In this document: piece by piece, positions 34,612 to 46,542 of the stretch
How the letters are laid out: each line of letters opens with the position of its first letter
Position numbering within the stretch: the stretch's first letter is position 1
From: Streptomyces sp. Act143
Lineage (GTDB): Bacteria; Actinomycetota; Actinomycetes; Streptomycetales; Streptomycetaceae
NCBI RefSeq assembly: GCF_003143935.1
Contig: NZ_QFRX01000001.1
Location: forward strand, 2,785,330 to 2,849,329
Direction of reading: 5' to 3'
Length of the DNA: 64,000 nt
Position numbers and translations under genes: made by a program
The notes under the pieces: generated by a model
What the model was told of the DNA's origin: nothing
Seen by the model: only the letters and a program-made list of their open reading frames with translations
Database searches by the model: none

Positions 34612-37112
34612 GCCGTGGTCGGTCCGACGCCGTCCCGGCAGGACCGCTCGCCCTCGCGGAACGACGGCGGGGCGGCGTCGGGGTCCGCACCCCACCCGCG
34701 GTCGGGCGCGCCGGCGAGCGTGTAGTCGAGGCGACCGCCGTCCCGCACGAAGGAGGCGGGCAGCCACGGCCGTTCACTGACCCGTCCGTCCACCCGCAGG
34801 GAGCGGATGTACGGCGAGCCGGCGGCGGCGCCGTCCGCCCGGACGGAGATGTCGTTGCCGTCCGGGCGGTCGATCTCGATCCGCGGGAACAGCGGTGAGG
34901 CGAGGACGAGTTCGGCGCGGGAGGGGACCTGCGGGTACATGCCGAGCGCGGAGAAGACGTACCAGGCGGACATCGCCCCGAGGTCGTCGTTGCCGGGGAT
35001 GCCGTCCGGCCGCGTCGACCACAGCTGCCGCATGGCGGCGCGCACGGTCTCCTGCGTCCGGTAGGGCGCACCCGCGTAGACGTACAGGTAGGGGACGTTG
35101 ATCGACGGCTCGTTGGCCAGCTCGGACTTCTCGCCGCCGCTCCCGGTGAAGGCCCAACTGCCGTCCGCGGCGTGGAAGAAGGCATCGAGCCGGTCGAGGG
35201 CCACGCCCCGCCCGCCCATCGCGGCGAAGAGCCCCGCCGGATTGTGCGGGACCATCCAGGTGTACTGCGCGGCGGTCCCCTCCACGAACCCGTTGCCGGT
35301 GTCCGGGGTGAAGCCGCTGACCCAACTGCCGTCGGCCTCGCGGTCGGCGATGTAGCCGCCGGTCGGGTGGGCGGCGCTGTCGAAGTTGTTCTGCCACCAC
35401 TGTGCACGCCGGGCGAACTCGGCGGCGGTATCCCGCTCCCCCGCCGCCGCGGCGAGCCGCGAGAGGGCGAAGTCGGCGCCGGACATCTCCAGCGTCTCCG
35501 CGGCACCGCCCCAGGCGTTGGACACGGACGGCATGTAGTGATGTCGCAAGTACCGGTCGAGGGACGGCCGTTGACCGACGGAGAGCACGGGCCGCCCGGC
35601 CGCGGAGAGGTCCTGCGGGGTCGGTACGGTCGCCGCCCGGACCAGCGAGTCCAGTGCGCCGCGCAGATCGAAGTCGGTCCCGCCGAAGGCGTGGATGCCG
35701 GCCAGGGCGACGGTCGACGGGTCGCCGTTCATGACGTGCGTGCCGGCCGCCCCGTGCAGCCAGCGGTCCCAGATCCCGCCGTTCTGCCGGGCGAGTTCGT
35801 ACAGCGACTGGGCGATGTCGGACCCGGTGCGCGGCTGGAGGAGCGTGAGCAGCTGGAGCTGGTCGCGGTAGACGTCCCACCCGGAGAAGGTGCCGTACTG
35901 GGCCCGCCGCCGGGTCCTGTGCACCTGTCCGTCGGCGCCGCGGTAGCGGCCGTCGGCGTCGCTGATGACGTTGGGGTGGAGGAGGGAGTGGTACAGGGCC
36001 GTGTAGAAGGTGGTCCGTTCGGCGTCCGTGCCGCCGCCGACCCGGACGGCGGAGAGGTCCTCGCGCCAGGCGCGGCGGGCCGCCTCTCGCACGTCGCCGA
36101 AACCGCGGTACGGCGGGTTCTCCGCCGCCAGGTTCGCCTCGGCGCCCGCCCGGCCGACGTACGAGATGCCTACTTTGACGTTCACCGGCCCGGCGCCCGG
36201 CGCGAACTCGACGTATCCTCCCGCCCCCTTCCCGGCGACCGGCCGGCCGGCGCCGCCGGAGCCCGCGAAGCCACCGGTGCCGCCGCTCACCGCGAGGGAC
36301 CCGGGGTCGAGCCGGCCGTCCCGCCAGGTGCCCGCCGCCTTGAAGGCGCGGTCGAAGCGGGCGGTGAAGTGCAGGGTGTAGTAGGCGCGGCGGCCCTCCG
36401 GGTCGAGGTGGCCGCAGAAGTTGCCGGAGGTGACGGAGCCGGAGACGGTACGGGTCGCCGGGTCGATCTCGACCGTCGAATCCGTCGAACCCACCTCGGA
36501 GTTGGCGGTACGGATCAGCAAGGAGGCGGGCCGGTCGGCCGGGTAGGTGAAGCGGGCCGCGCCGGTGCGGGCGGTGGCCGTGAGGTCGGCGGTGACGCCG
36601 GACGCGAGGGTGACCCGGTAGTGGCCGGGTTCGGCGGTCTCGTCGGCGTGGTCGAAGTCGGCGGCGTACACCGTGTCCCCGGTGTCGCTCGCGGGCGAGG
36701 AGGCGACCTGTCCGGCGTAGGGGAAGAAGGGGATGTCGCCGCTGCCGCCCGCGCATCCCGTCCCGGACATGTGGGTGAGGCTGAAGCCCCGGATGCGGGC
36801 GGCGTCGTAGTGGTAGCCGCCCGGGGCCGCTGTGCGGGTGGCGTCGCCACGGGTGTTCTCGGGGCTCCAGGAGAGCATGCCGAACGGGGTGACGGCGCCC
36901 GGGAAGACATTGCCGCCGTTCCTGGTGCCGATGAGGGGGTCGACGTAGCGGGTGGGGTCGTCGAGGAGTCCGGGGCGCGAGGGAGGTTGCGGGGACTCGG
37001 GGTGCGCGGGCACGACACCGGCGAAGGCCAGCGTCACAACGGCGGCGAGCATCAGGGGCATCACGTGCGTCAGCCGTACCACGCGGAGTCGCGGCCGGAC
37101 GGGCGACGGCAC
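34533..37112 (-). CDS. Secreted GH92 alpha-mannosidase
   Basis: This 859-residue secreted enzyme has a hydrophobic export segment near residues 18-32 (MPLMLAAVVTLAFAGVV) and then a canonical GH92: YVDPLIGTRNGGNVFPGAVT, MLSWSPEN, LTHMSGTGCAGG, VYRDQLQLLTLLQP, the acid Glu668 in LANEPSINVPYLY, and GNDDLGAMSAWYVFSALG carrying the base. Calcium-dependent alpha-mannosidases of this family trim mannose from N-glycans or fungal mannan. Unlike the other GH92 in the window it keeps the catalytic Glu and lacks added binding domains. The GTG at 37112 is chosen for AGGTGG ahead and the signal peptide. The last 26 codons overlap the convergent esterase gene. Confidence 0.88.
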   Translation of the reverse strand: MPSPVRPRLRVVRLTHVMPLMLAAVVTLAFAGVVPAHPESPQPPSRPGLLDDPTRYVDPLIGTRNGGNVFPGAVTPFGMLSWSPENTRGDATRTAAPGGYHYDAARIRGFSLTHMSGTGCAGGSGDIPFFPYAGQVASSPASDTGDTVYAADFDHADETAEPGHYRVTLASGVTADLTATARTGAARFTYPADRPASLLIRTANSEVGSTDSTVEIDPATRTVSGSVTSGNFCGHLDPEGRRAYYTLHFTARFDRAFKAAGTWRDGRLDPGSLAVSGGTGGFAGSGGAGRPVAGKGAGGYVEFAPGAGPVNVKVGISYVGRAGAEANLAAENPPYRGFGDVREAARRAWREDLSAVRVGGGTDAERTTFYTALYHSLLHPNVISDADGRYRGADGQVHRTRRRAQYGTFSGWDVYRDQLQLLTLLQPRTGSDIAQSLYELARQNGGIWDRWLHGAAGTHVMNGDPSTVALAGIHAFGGTDFDLRGALDSLVRAATVPTPQDLSAAGRPVLSVGQRPSLDRYLRHHYMPSVSNAWGGAAETLEMSGADFALSRLAAAAGERDTAAEFARRAQWWQNNFDSAAHPTGGYIADREADGSWVSGFTPDTGNGFVEGTAAQYTWMVPHNPAGLFAAMGGRGVALDRLDAFFHAADGSWAFTGSGGEKSELANEPSINVPYLYVYAGAPYRTQETVRAAMRQLWSTRPDGIPGNDDLGAMSAWYVFSALGMYPQVPSRAELVLASPLFPRIEIDRPDGNDISVRADGAAAGSPYIRSLRVDGRVSERPWLPASFVRDGGRLDYTLAGAPDRGWGADPDAAPPSFREGERSCRDGVGPTTAHIGDPLNNAASQSSWRRTWTASPPS

Positions 37113-37193
37113 GGCGGCACCACCTGGATGGATCAACCCAACTCGTTTGACGTGGTGGTCCGTTGACACGATAGGATGAGGTTTAGACCTCTC

Positions 37194-37205
37194 GACAACG
37201 TTGTC
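37194..37205. promoter_or_regulatory. Palindromic operator GACAACGTTGTC before the second GH92 gene
   Basis: This perfect 12-bp palindrome is identical to the one at 15418-15429 before the other GH92 gene. It lies 82 bases upstream of the GTG start and overlaps a possible -35 (TTGTCG) on the minus strand, a typical repressor position. It is followed by a second small inverted repeat GAGGT-CTAA-ACCTC (37178-37191). Confidence 0.75.
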
Positions 37206-37278
37206 CGACCAGCGACGGTGTCGCCGTCCAGAGCCACTCCACCCCCGGGCAGGGACTCCCCCTCACCTGCCCGGACGT

Positions 37279-37310
37279 GCGGACCCGGTGGGGGTGTCCA
37301 CCGGGTCCGC
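37279..37310 (-). terminator. 13-bp perfect hairpin after the LPMO gene
   Basis: GCGGACCCGGTGG (37279-37291) and CCACCGGGTCCGC (37298-37310) are perfect complements with a 6-base loop, 27 bases after the LPMO stop. It would isolate the LPMO transcript from the GH92 gene downstream. Confidence 0.85.
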
Positions 37311-37336
37311 GCGCGGCGGCTCGGGTCAGCCGGGGG

Positions 37337-38443
37337 TCAACCGACCCGACAGGGCAGCGTGGTGGCCGTGTCACCGCCGGAGCCGGTCACGACGTACCCG
37401 AACGTGGTGCTCTGTCCTGGGCTCAACGAACCGTTCCAGTCGGCGTTGTGGACCATCACGTCCTGTCCGGTGTAGGTCGCGTTGCCGTTCCAGAGGCTGT
37501 CGACCTTCTGGCCGCCCGGGAGCGTCCAGTCGACCATCCAGCCCAGCATCGGGACGTCGCCGGAGTTGGTGACGGTCACCTCGGACTGGTAACCGCCGCT
37601 CCAACTGCCGGTCGTCTTGCGGGTGGCGGTGCAGGTGCCGGGGACCGGGTCGGTCGGATTGCCCGGCTCATGGATGCCCGTCACCTCGCCGTTGCCGCCG
37701 TCGAAGACGACGTCGGAGCAGGAGTAGAAGGTCTCCGCGCTGTCCGAGCGCTGCCACACCATGTAGATGATGTGGCGGCCCGACTTGTTCGACGGAAGCT
37801 GCCCGGTCCAGGAGTAGTTGGCCTCGACCGTGCCCGGGGTGCCGTTGAGCGGCGGGTGGTCCGCGGAGAGGAAGGGCTGGTCCTCCATGTCGTTCCAGGT
37901 GAGGGTCTTCTTCGGGTCGAAGCCGTCCTTGGTGACGTAGACGTAGAACCAACCCGGGTGCGCAGCCCAGGCGTTGTAGGAGAAGTCGACGGTCGCGCCC
38001 GAGGTGAGGTGGGTCAACGGCCAGTCGTCGCGGGGGGCGTTGAAGCCGGTGAAGTTGGTGTTGCCGCCACTGCACAGCTCGCCGTCCGGCACGAAACCGC
38101 GGGTGCGGCCGGCGCCGTCGGAGCGGAGCACCGAGAACCAGTTGTAGAACGGCGTGGTACCACTGACGGCTTGGGCGTTCTTGCAGGCCGGGTTGACCGG
38201 CTTGATCTCACCGGTGTCGGTCAGCGCGTCCTGCCAGCACAGGAAGGTGCGGCTGCCGGGCTTCATCGGGGTGCCGTGGGCCTGCGCCTGCCCGCCGGCC
38301 GTCACGACCAGGGCGACGGCGGGGACGGTGGCGAGCAGGGAGACCAGGACGAGGAAGAGGGCTCTGGCGCGGGTGGGGAGCGCCAGCGCGGCGAGGGCTG
38401 TTAATCGGCGCCCCGGAGACGCCGCCGACTTTGTCAGGATCAT
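37337..38443 (-). CDS. Secreted AA10 lytic polysaccharide monooxygenase with CBM2
   Basis: This 368-residue copper enzyme oxidatively cleaves crystalline cellulose or chitin. The signal peptide ends at AQA and leaves His56 as the mature N-terminus (HGTPMKPGSRTFLCW), one arm of the copper histidine brace; the other is His162 (AAHPGWFYVYVTKDGFD). The AA10 domain ends near residue 255; a linker (PGNPTDPVPG) leads to a C-terminal CBM2 with conserved Trp residues (GSWSGGYQSEVTVTN, MLGWMVDWTLPGGQ). CBM2 and the CebR-type box upstream point to cellulose. The ATG at 38443 begins MILTKSAASPGRRL; the ribosome site is weak. It is a single-gene transcript ending at a strong hairpin. Confidence 0.93.
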   Translation of the reverse strand: MILTKSAASPGRRLTALAALALPTRARALFLVLVSLLATVPAVALVVTAGGQAQAHGTPMKPGSRTFLCWQDALTDTGEIKPVNPACKNAQAVSGTTPFYNWFSVLRSDGAGRTRGFVPDGELCSGGNTNFTGFNAPRDDWPLTHLTSGATVDFSYNAWAAHPGWFYVYVTKDGFDPKKTLTWNDMEDQPFLSADHPPLNGTPGTVEANYSWTGQLPSNKSGRHIIYMVWQRSDSAETFYSCSDVVFDGGNGEVTGIHEPGNPTDPVPGTCTATRKTTGSWSGGYQSEVTVTNSGDVPMLGWMVDWTLPGGQKVDSLWNGNATYTGQDVMVHNADWNGSLSPGQSTTFGYVVTGSGGDTATTLPCRVG

Positions 38444-38542
38444 GACAGTCCAGTCCGTTCCTTGAAGTACGGGCCGTACGGATGCGTGCGTGCGGTGAGC
38501 GGGGCGGGCCGATCCCTTCGGGCAGGTTCCGGTCCACCCGTA

Positions 38543-38556
38543 TGGGAGCGCTCCCA
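38543..38556. promoter_or_regulatory. CebR-type operator TGGGAGCGCTCCCA
   Basis: This perfect 14-bp palindrome is identical to the consensus for CebR, the cello-oligosaccharide-responsive LacI-family repressor of Streptomyces cellulose genes. It lies 100 bases before the LPMO start, consistent with induction by cellobiose or cellotriose. Confidence 0.88.
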
Positions 38557-38725
38557 CCCCGCCTGTTGCGGAAGGTAGCGCGAACGGGGGCGGGTGTAAA
38601 CGGTTGGCGCGGGAGGGTTCGGGGTCAACGGTGTTCCATGGAGTCGCCGGTTCGGGTGGCGGTACCTTCGTACGTAACGATCACGCCGCGTATCGGCGTC
38701 CAGACCGGCGTCCATGGGAGCAGTG

Positions 38726-39327
38726 ATGACGACGCCCGGCGGGGACAGGCCACCGCGGACACCTGGATGTTCCCGCCGGCCGACGGCTGGACCTTCGACC
38801 AGGTCTAAGACTTGGAGCTGCCCTTCGACTGGGAACTCGTGGACGGACGGATCGTGGTCCGAGGACAGACCAAGTCTTGGCACAACCGTGTGCGGGACAA
38901 GATCGTGTCCGGTCCAGAGGCGGTTCGTACCCAGCCGTACGAGGTCGTGGCCGAGCAGTGCGTGATGGTCGACGCCCAGAACACGCCCAAGCCCGATGTG
39001 ATCGTCTTCGACCCCCGGGAGCTGGACTTCTTCGAGCTCGAGTGTGTCCCGGTGGGGAAGGTCGCCCTCGTCGTGGAGGTCGTCTCTCCTGGCTCCCGCC
39101 AGGACGACCGCGTACGCAAGCCCGCGTTGTTCGCCACCAACAAGGTCCCGTACTACTGGCGCGTCGAACTGGACCGCAACCAGAAGCTCGCGGTCCACGA
39201 GTACTGGCTCAACGCGGACACCCTTACGTACTTCCCCGCGCCCTCGCACCCGGTGCACCACGACAAGCTCGTCACCGAGTTGCCGTTCCCCGTCGAGATC
39301 GACCTCGACGGCCTCGTCGGCTTCTGA
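38726..39327 (+). pseudogene. Uma2-family (DUF820) endonuclease-like gene with a frame break and a nonsense codon
   Basis: The conserved part LPFDWELVDGRIVVRG through PDVIVFDPRELDFFE, ALVVEVVSPGSRQDD and KVPYYWRVEL is typical of Uma2/DUF820 proteins, which have a PD-(D/E)xK-like nuclease fold and are very abundant in Streptomyces. The N-terminal part is damaged. ATADTWMFPPADGWTFDQV, which normally precedes DLELPFDWELV, is cut off by an in-frame TAA at 38806-38808 (one base from CAA), and the likely ATG at 38726 (MTTPGGDRPP) is in another frame. A shortened product could still start at the TTG 38812 and give 171 residues. The cellular role of the family is unclear. Confidence 0.7.
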
Positions 39328-39345
39328 CCCCGGCGGGCGTCCCGG

Positions 39346-39936
39346 TCACACCGGATACGCCCCCTGGAAAGCCAGCCGCTCCTCCGCCCCCTCCCCCACT
39401 TCCGTCAACAGGTCGTCGAGGTCGAGGAACTCCTCCCACGCCGACCGCCCGCTCGCCTCGGCCAGCGTCCTGACCACCAGGTCCTCCAGCTCCGGGACGC
39501 GTTTGTTCTTCCACGCCTTGTCGGCGAGGCTGACCAGCAGGTCCTCGATGCCGACGTCCGGCGCGGTCCAGCTCGCATGGGTGGCGGCGAAACGGGCCAG
39601 GGCCGGGGCGACGCCATGGCGCAGCAGCAGCTCGCGGCCGGCCGCCTCGTGCGCCGAGCCGGGGCCGGAGAGTTCGGCGGTGTGCACGGTCTTGCCGATG
39701 TCGTGCGTGGCCGCGCCGAACAGCACGGCCTCGCGGTCGACCGGGAGGTGAGGATGCCGTCGCGCCAGCCACTCCACGAGGCCGTACGCCACGTCGTGCA
39801 CCGCTCTCAGGTGCGCGGCCAGTCGAGGCGGCGCGTCCAGCTCCCGCAGCAGTTCCGCCGCCCGGTCCGGCAATGGGCGGAGAGGCGGGTCGCCGGGGTC
39901 GCGCAGGGCCCGGAGGAGGAGGTCGGGGGAGGTCAC
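39346..39936 (-). CDS. HD-domain protein (putative phosphohydrolase)
   Basis: This 196-residue cytosolic protein has the HD motif in GAATHDIGKTVHTAEL, an upstream histidine at HLRAVHDVAYG and a downstream HASWTAPD, matching the metal-binding pattern of HD phosphohydrolases. The substrate is unknown; members act on nucleotides or cyclic nucleotides. The GTG start at 39936 has no clear ribosome site and may be leaderless. A 45-bp tandem repeat array lies immediately upstream. The gene ends 19 bases from the convergent Uma2 remnant. Confidence 0.8.
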   Translation of the reverse strand: MTSPDLLLRALRDPGDPPLRPLPDRAAELLRELDAPPRLAAHLRAVHDVAYGLVEWLARRHPHLPVDREAVLFGAATHDIGKTVHTAELSGPGSAHEAAGRELLLRHGVAPALARFAATHASWTAPDVGIEDLLVSLADKAWKNKRVPELEDLVVRTLAEASGRSAWEEFLDLDDLLTEVGEGAEERLAFQGAYPV

Positions 39937-39979
39937 GCGGAAAGGGTACGGCTACGGCGGCACCGGCCGGACGGCCTCC

Positions 39980-40159
39980 ACGGCGGTCGCCGGGCCCGGC
40001 AGGGCGCCGTGCGGAGCGTGCACCACGGCGGTCGCCTAGCCCGGCAGGGCGCCGTGCAAAGTGTGCACCGCGGCGGTCGCCGGGCCCGGCAGGGCGCCGT
40101 GCAAAGTGTGCACCGCGGCGGTCGCCGGGCCCGGCAGGGCGCCGTGCGGAGCGTGCACC
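39980..40159. repeat. Four tandem copies of a 45-bp unit
   Basis: The copies are 39980-40024, 40025-40069, 40070-40114 and 40115-40159. Each starts RCGGCGGTCGCC and ends GAGCGTGCACC or AAGTGTGCACC. Copies 1 and 4 share GCGGAGCGTGC, copies 2 and 3 share GCAAAGTGTGC, and only copy 2 has CTAG where the others have CGGG. The array fills the gap between the histidine kinase stop and the HD gene start. The unit length is a multiple of three, but no reading frame looks like protein. Confidence 0.9.
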
Positions 40160-40200
40160 GGGGCTGGGTGTCGACCGGGTCGAGGTGCATCGAACCCGTC

Positions 40201-41693
40201 TCAGGCCCCCTGTCCCGCCCGCGCCCCCTCCGCCGACAGCGCCACCGGGCTCTCCGCCGCCGCGGGCAGCCGTACCGTGAACTCCGTCCGTCCCGGCGTG
40301 CTTTCCACGTCGATCCGCCCGCTGTGTGCCGCCGTGATGGCCGCGACGATGGCGAGGCCGAGGCCGGAGCCCCCCGAGGCGGCGTCCACGCGGGTGCGGG
40401 AGGCGTCGGCGCGCGTGAACCGCTCGAAGACCGTGGGCAGAAGGGCGGGCGGGATGCCGGGGCCGTTGTCGCGGACCCGTACGACACACTGGGCGTCCCC
40501 GGTCTCCACGACCGCGACGACGGTCGTGCCCGGGGGCGTGTGCATGCGCGCGTTGGCCAGCAGGTTGGCGACCACCTGGTGCAGACGGCCCGCGTCACCG
40601 GTGACCAACGGGTCGGCGCCGAGGCGGAGTTCGAGCTGCCAGTCATGGCTGTCGCCCGCGGCCCGCGCGTCCCACACCGCCTCGGCGACCAGCGCCGCCA
40701 CATCGACCTCGGCGGACTCCAGCGGGCGGCCCTCGTCGAGCCGGGCCAGCAGCAACAGGTCCTCCACCAGGCCGGTCATCCGGGCCGACTCGGCGGAGAC
40801 GCGGCGCCAGGCCGTCCCGGGCTCGATGCGGTCCGTGCCGCGGTTCATCAGTTCCGCGTACCCGGCGATGGAGGCGAGGGGGGTGCGGAGTTCGTGGCTG
40901 GCGTCGGAGAGGAAGCGGCGCATGCGTTCCTCGGTGCGCTGGCGTTCGGTCAGCGACGACTCGACGTGGTCGATCATGCGGTTGAGGGCCGCGCCGACCT
41001 GGCCGGCCTCGCTGTCGGGGTCGGTGTCGTGTTCGGGGACGCGGGTCAGACCGCCCACCCGGCCGCTGCCGAGCGGGGCGCGGGAGACCTCGACCGCGGT
41101 GCCGGCGACCCGGCCGAGGGGGCGCAGTTGGCGGCGGATGACGACCGCGCACACGCATCCGGCGACGGTGAGCCCGACGGCCGCGATGACCACCTCCGCG
41201 ACGACCATCCCGTTGATCATCTGCCGCACGTCGTCCATCGGGATGCCGACGAGGACGCGGACACCGTCGCGCTCGACCGCGGTGATCCGGTACGTGCCGA
41301 GGCCGGGAACGGTCCGGGTGTGCATCGAGCCGTCGGCCGCGATGCCCGCGAGGGCGGCGCGCTGGGCGGCGGTGAGCTGCTGTGCCGTGAACTCCCTCTC
41401 CACGACCGCGGCGCTGACGATGTCGCCGTCGTCGTCGAGCCGGGCGGCCACCATGCCGGTCGGGTGGCCCTGCTCGTGCAGGAAGCCCAGGTCGTCCGCG
41501 AGTTGGGGCCGCAGTGCGGCACCGCCGAGGCAGCGCGCGGCGGAGTTCTCCACTCGTTCGTCCACGTTGCCGTAGAGGTAGGCGCGTTGGACGAGCACGG
41601 TGGTCAACGCCATCGCCGCGCAGACGGCGGCCAGGGCGAGCGAGATGAACAGGAGCAGGCGCGAGCGCATCGAGCGCAGGCGCCGCCGGGCGG

Positions 41694-41697
<4 letters not shown>
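40201..41697 (-). CDS. Two-component sensor histidine kinase (HAMP, HisKA, HATPase)
   Basis: This 498-residue membrane sensor has a first hydrophobic segment near residues 10-33, an extracytoplasmic sensing domain of about 125 residues, a second membrane segment near 160-185 (MVVAEVVIAAVGLTVAGCVC), a HAMP linker, the phospho-acceptor region SDASHELRTPLASIAGYAEL, and ATPase motifs N (VVANLLANARMHTPPG), G1 (RDNGPGIP) and G2 (GGSGLGLAIV). It phosphorylates the response regulator encoded just upstream. Its ATG overlaps the regulator stop (ATGA). The signal is unknown. Confidence 0.93.
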
Positions 41698-42419
<722 letters not shown>

Positions 42420-42506
42420 GTCCCGATCGTGTCCCGGTCCGCTGGGAGAACCCTGTGTTCCACCTGAGGCTGCGTGATGACCTGGGACGTTCGCGCTCGG
42501 GTACGG

Positions 42507-42546
42507 CGGAGGGCCGTGCCCCCGTCACCGGGAACACGGCCCTCCG
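42507..42546 (-). terminator. 12-bp hairpin after the aconitase gene
   Basis: CGGAGGGCCGTG (42507-42518) pairs perfectly with CACGGCCCTCCG (42535-42546), 14 bases after the aconitase stop. Confidence 0.85.
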
Positions 42547-42559
42547 AAGCCCTTGCGGA

Positions 42560-45375
<2,816 letters not shown>

Positions 45376-45406
45376 CGGGGTGGCGGCTGCGGTACGCCTC
45401 GGCAGA

Positions 45407-45424
45407 TATCTCGATGTCGAGATA
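45407..45424. promoter_or_regulatory. 18-bp palindrome TATCTCGA-TG-TCGAGATA
   Basis: Two perfect 8-base arms are separated by two bases, in the gap between acnA and the divergent unknown gene. It is a clear dimeric-repressor-type site, but I do not know its regulator. Confidence 0.6.
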
Positions 45425-45627
45425 ACTCTAGTACATGGGGTCGGAATGGTCATGCCCGCCCTCCGTTTGTGACACCTCACACGACCGGGCCGGTGGTGAA
45501 AGTCGCGTCGTACGCCCGAAGGGCGGGGCAGGCGGGACCTTCACCACAGGCCGTAGGCTCACCCGGTGATTATCCGGCGGGACGGCAGCTTCGGCGCGGG
45601 CAGGGCGAGGCGCTCGGGCGGTGGCGC

Positions 45628-46236
45628 GTGAACCGTGCCGACTGGGCCGTGAGGCATCTGCCCGAGATGACGGCCGGGCTCCGGCCCGCCCTGCGCGCCC
45701 ACCTCGTCCACACCCTGCGCCCGGACGACCTCGCGGCCGCGGTGGCCGTCGACGACACCGCCCGACCGACCGGCCTGCATCTGCACGACGTGACGAGGGA
45801 CGGCGTCCCGTATGTCGGCATCGAGCTGGCCGGGGGCCTCGGCGCGCTCATGCACGGCCCGCGGGTCGTCGCGTTCGGGGCCACCCGCGTCGCGTCGCTG
45901 CGCCGGCTCGCCGAACAGGACGCCGCCGGCGCCCGGACGGGCCTGGACAAGGCACTCCTCGGCCACTGGAGCAGCGCCCCCTTCGACCACGGCGTCATGG
46001 AGACGTCCGAGTTCGAGCTGCGGGCCGACGGTACGGGCTGGAGCCTGCTGGCCAACCTCGGCGGGGAGTGGGTCGCACGGCTGACGTGGCGGTGCCCGGC
46101 GCCGGGGCTGCTGGAGTTGCGGACGGAGGACGGGCAGGAGTCACGGCACCGGTACCTCGTCACGGCCGCCCCGGTGGCATCGGTCACTTTCGAGGAGCCG
46201 GTGGAGTTCTGCCATCAGTACGCCAAGTCGGGGTAG
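45628..46236 (+). CDS. Unknown protein
   Basis: From the GTG at 45628 the product has 202 residues (VNRADWAVRHLPEM...). I do not recognise a family. It has no signal peptide or membrane segment; the middle contains HLHDVTRDGVPYVGIELAGGLG and the end SVTFEEPVEFCHQYAKSG. Codon use is normal for the region, which supports a real gene. The start is uncertain: the open frame begins at 45469 but has no ribosome site there, and none of the inner GTG codons is well marked. It is divergent from acnA and followed 41 bases later by a small DUF4236 gene. Confidence 0.6.
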   Translation: MNRADWAVRHLPEMTAGLRPALRAHLVHTLRPDDLAAAVAVDDTARPTGLHLHDVTRDGVPYVGIELAGGLGALMHGPRVVAFGATRVASLRRLAEQDAAGARTGLDKALLGHWSSAPFDHGVMETSEFELRADGTGWSLLANLGGEWVARLTWRCPAPGLLELRTEDGQESRHRYLVTAAPVASVTFEEPVEFCHQYAKSG

Positions 46237-46277
46237 CCGACAGGTACGTTCCAGACCCCCCGGAGGGAGGCGTACGC

Positions 46278-46478
46278 ATGCCCCTGACGTTCCGCAAGAG
46301 TTTCCGCATCCTGCCCGGCGTACGGCTGAACATCAACCGGCGCTCCTGGTCCATCACCACGGGCGGCGGAAAGAGCGGTCCACGGCACACCCACAGCAGC
46401 ACCGGACGTCGTACGACATCGGTCGATTTGCCCGGACCTTTCGGATGGCGCCGCACCCGTACACATAAGCGGCATTGA
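46278..46478 (+). CDS. DUF4236 small protein
   Basis: This 66-residue basic protein, MPLTFRKSFRILPGVRLNI..., matches the DUF4236 pattern (FRKSF..LPGVRLN, then ITTGGG, then GRRTTSVDLPGPFGW). GGAGGGAGG stands 8 bases before the ATG. The function of the family is unknown; it is common in Streptomyces and often occurs as a short solo gene. Confidence 0.85.
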   Translation: MPLTFRKSFRILPGVRLNINRRSWSITTGGGKSGPRHTHSSTGRRTTSVDLPGPFGWRRTRTHKRH

Positions 46479-46514
46479 CGGACCATCACCCGAATGGTCC
46501 CGCCGGGATGTGCC

Positions 46515-46530
46515 ATCTCATATCTGAGAT
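46515..46530. promoter_or_regulatory. Inverted repeat ATCTCA-TATC-TGAGAT just before the HTH-MurA gene
   Basis: Six-base perfect arms lie 13-28 bases upstream of the ATG at 46543, where a bound protein would block initiation. No Shine-Dalgarno sequence is present in this stretch. The gene encodes its own N-terminal helix-turn-helix, so autoregulation is an attractive inference. Confidence 0.5.
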
Positions 46531-46542
46531 AGCCTCAACCTC

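Noticed and set aside
39933..40280. The 45-bp repeats as a coding repeat (repeated CTLRTAPCRARRPP or RRSPGPAGRRA)
   Set aside because: Although the unit is a multiple of three, the frames continue from out-of-frame shadows of the kinase gene, have no start or ribosome site and have non-protein-like composition. The array also resembles neither CRISPR spacing nor repeat-spacer structure.
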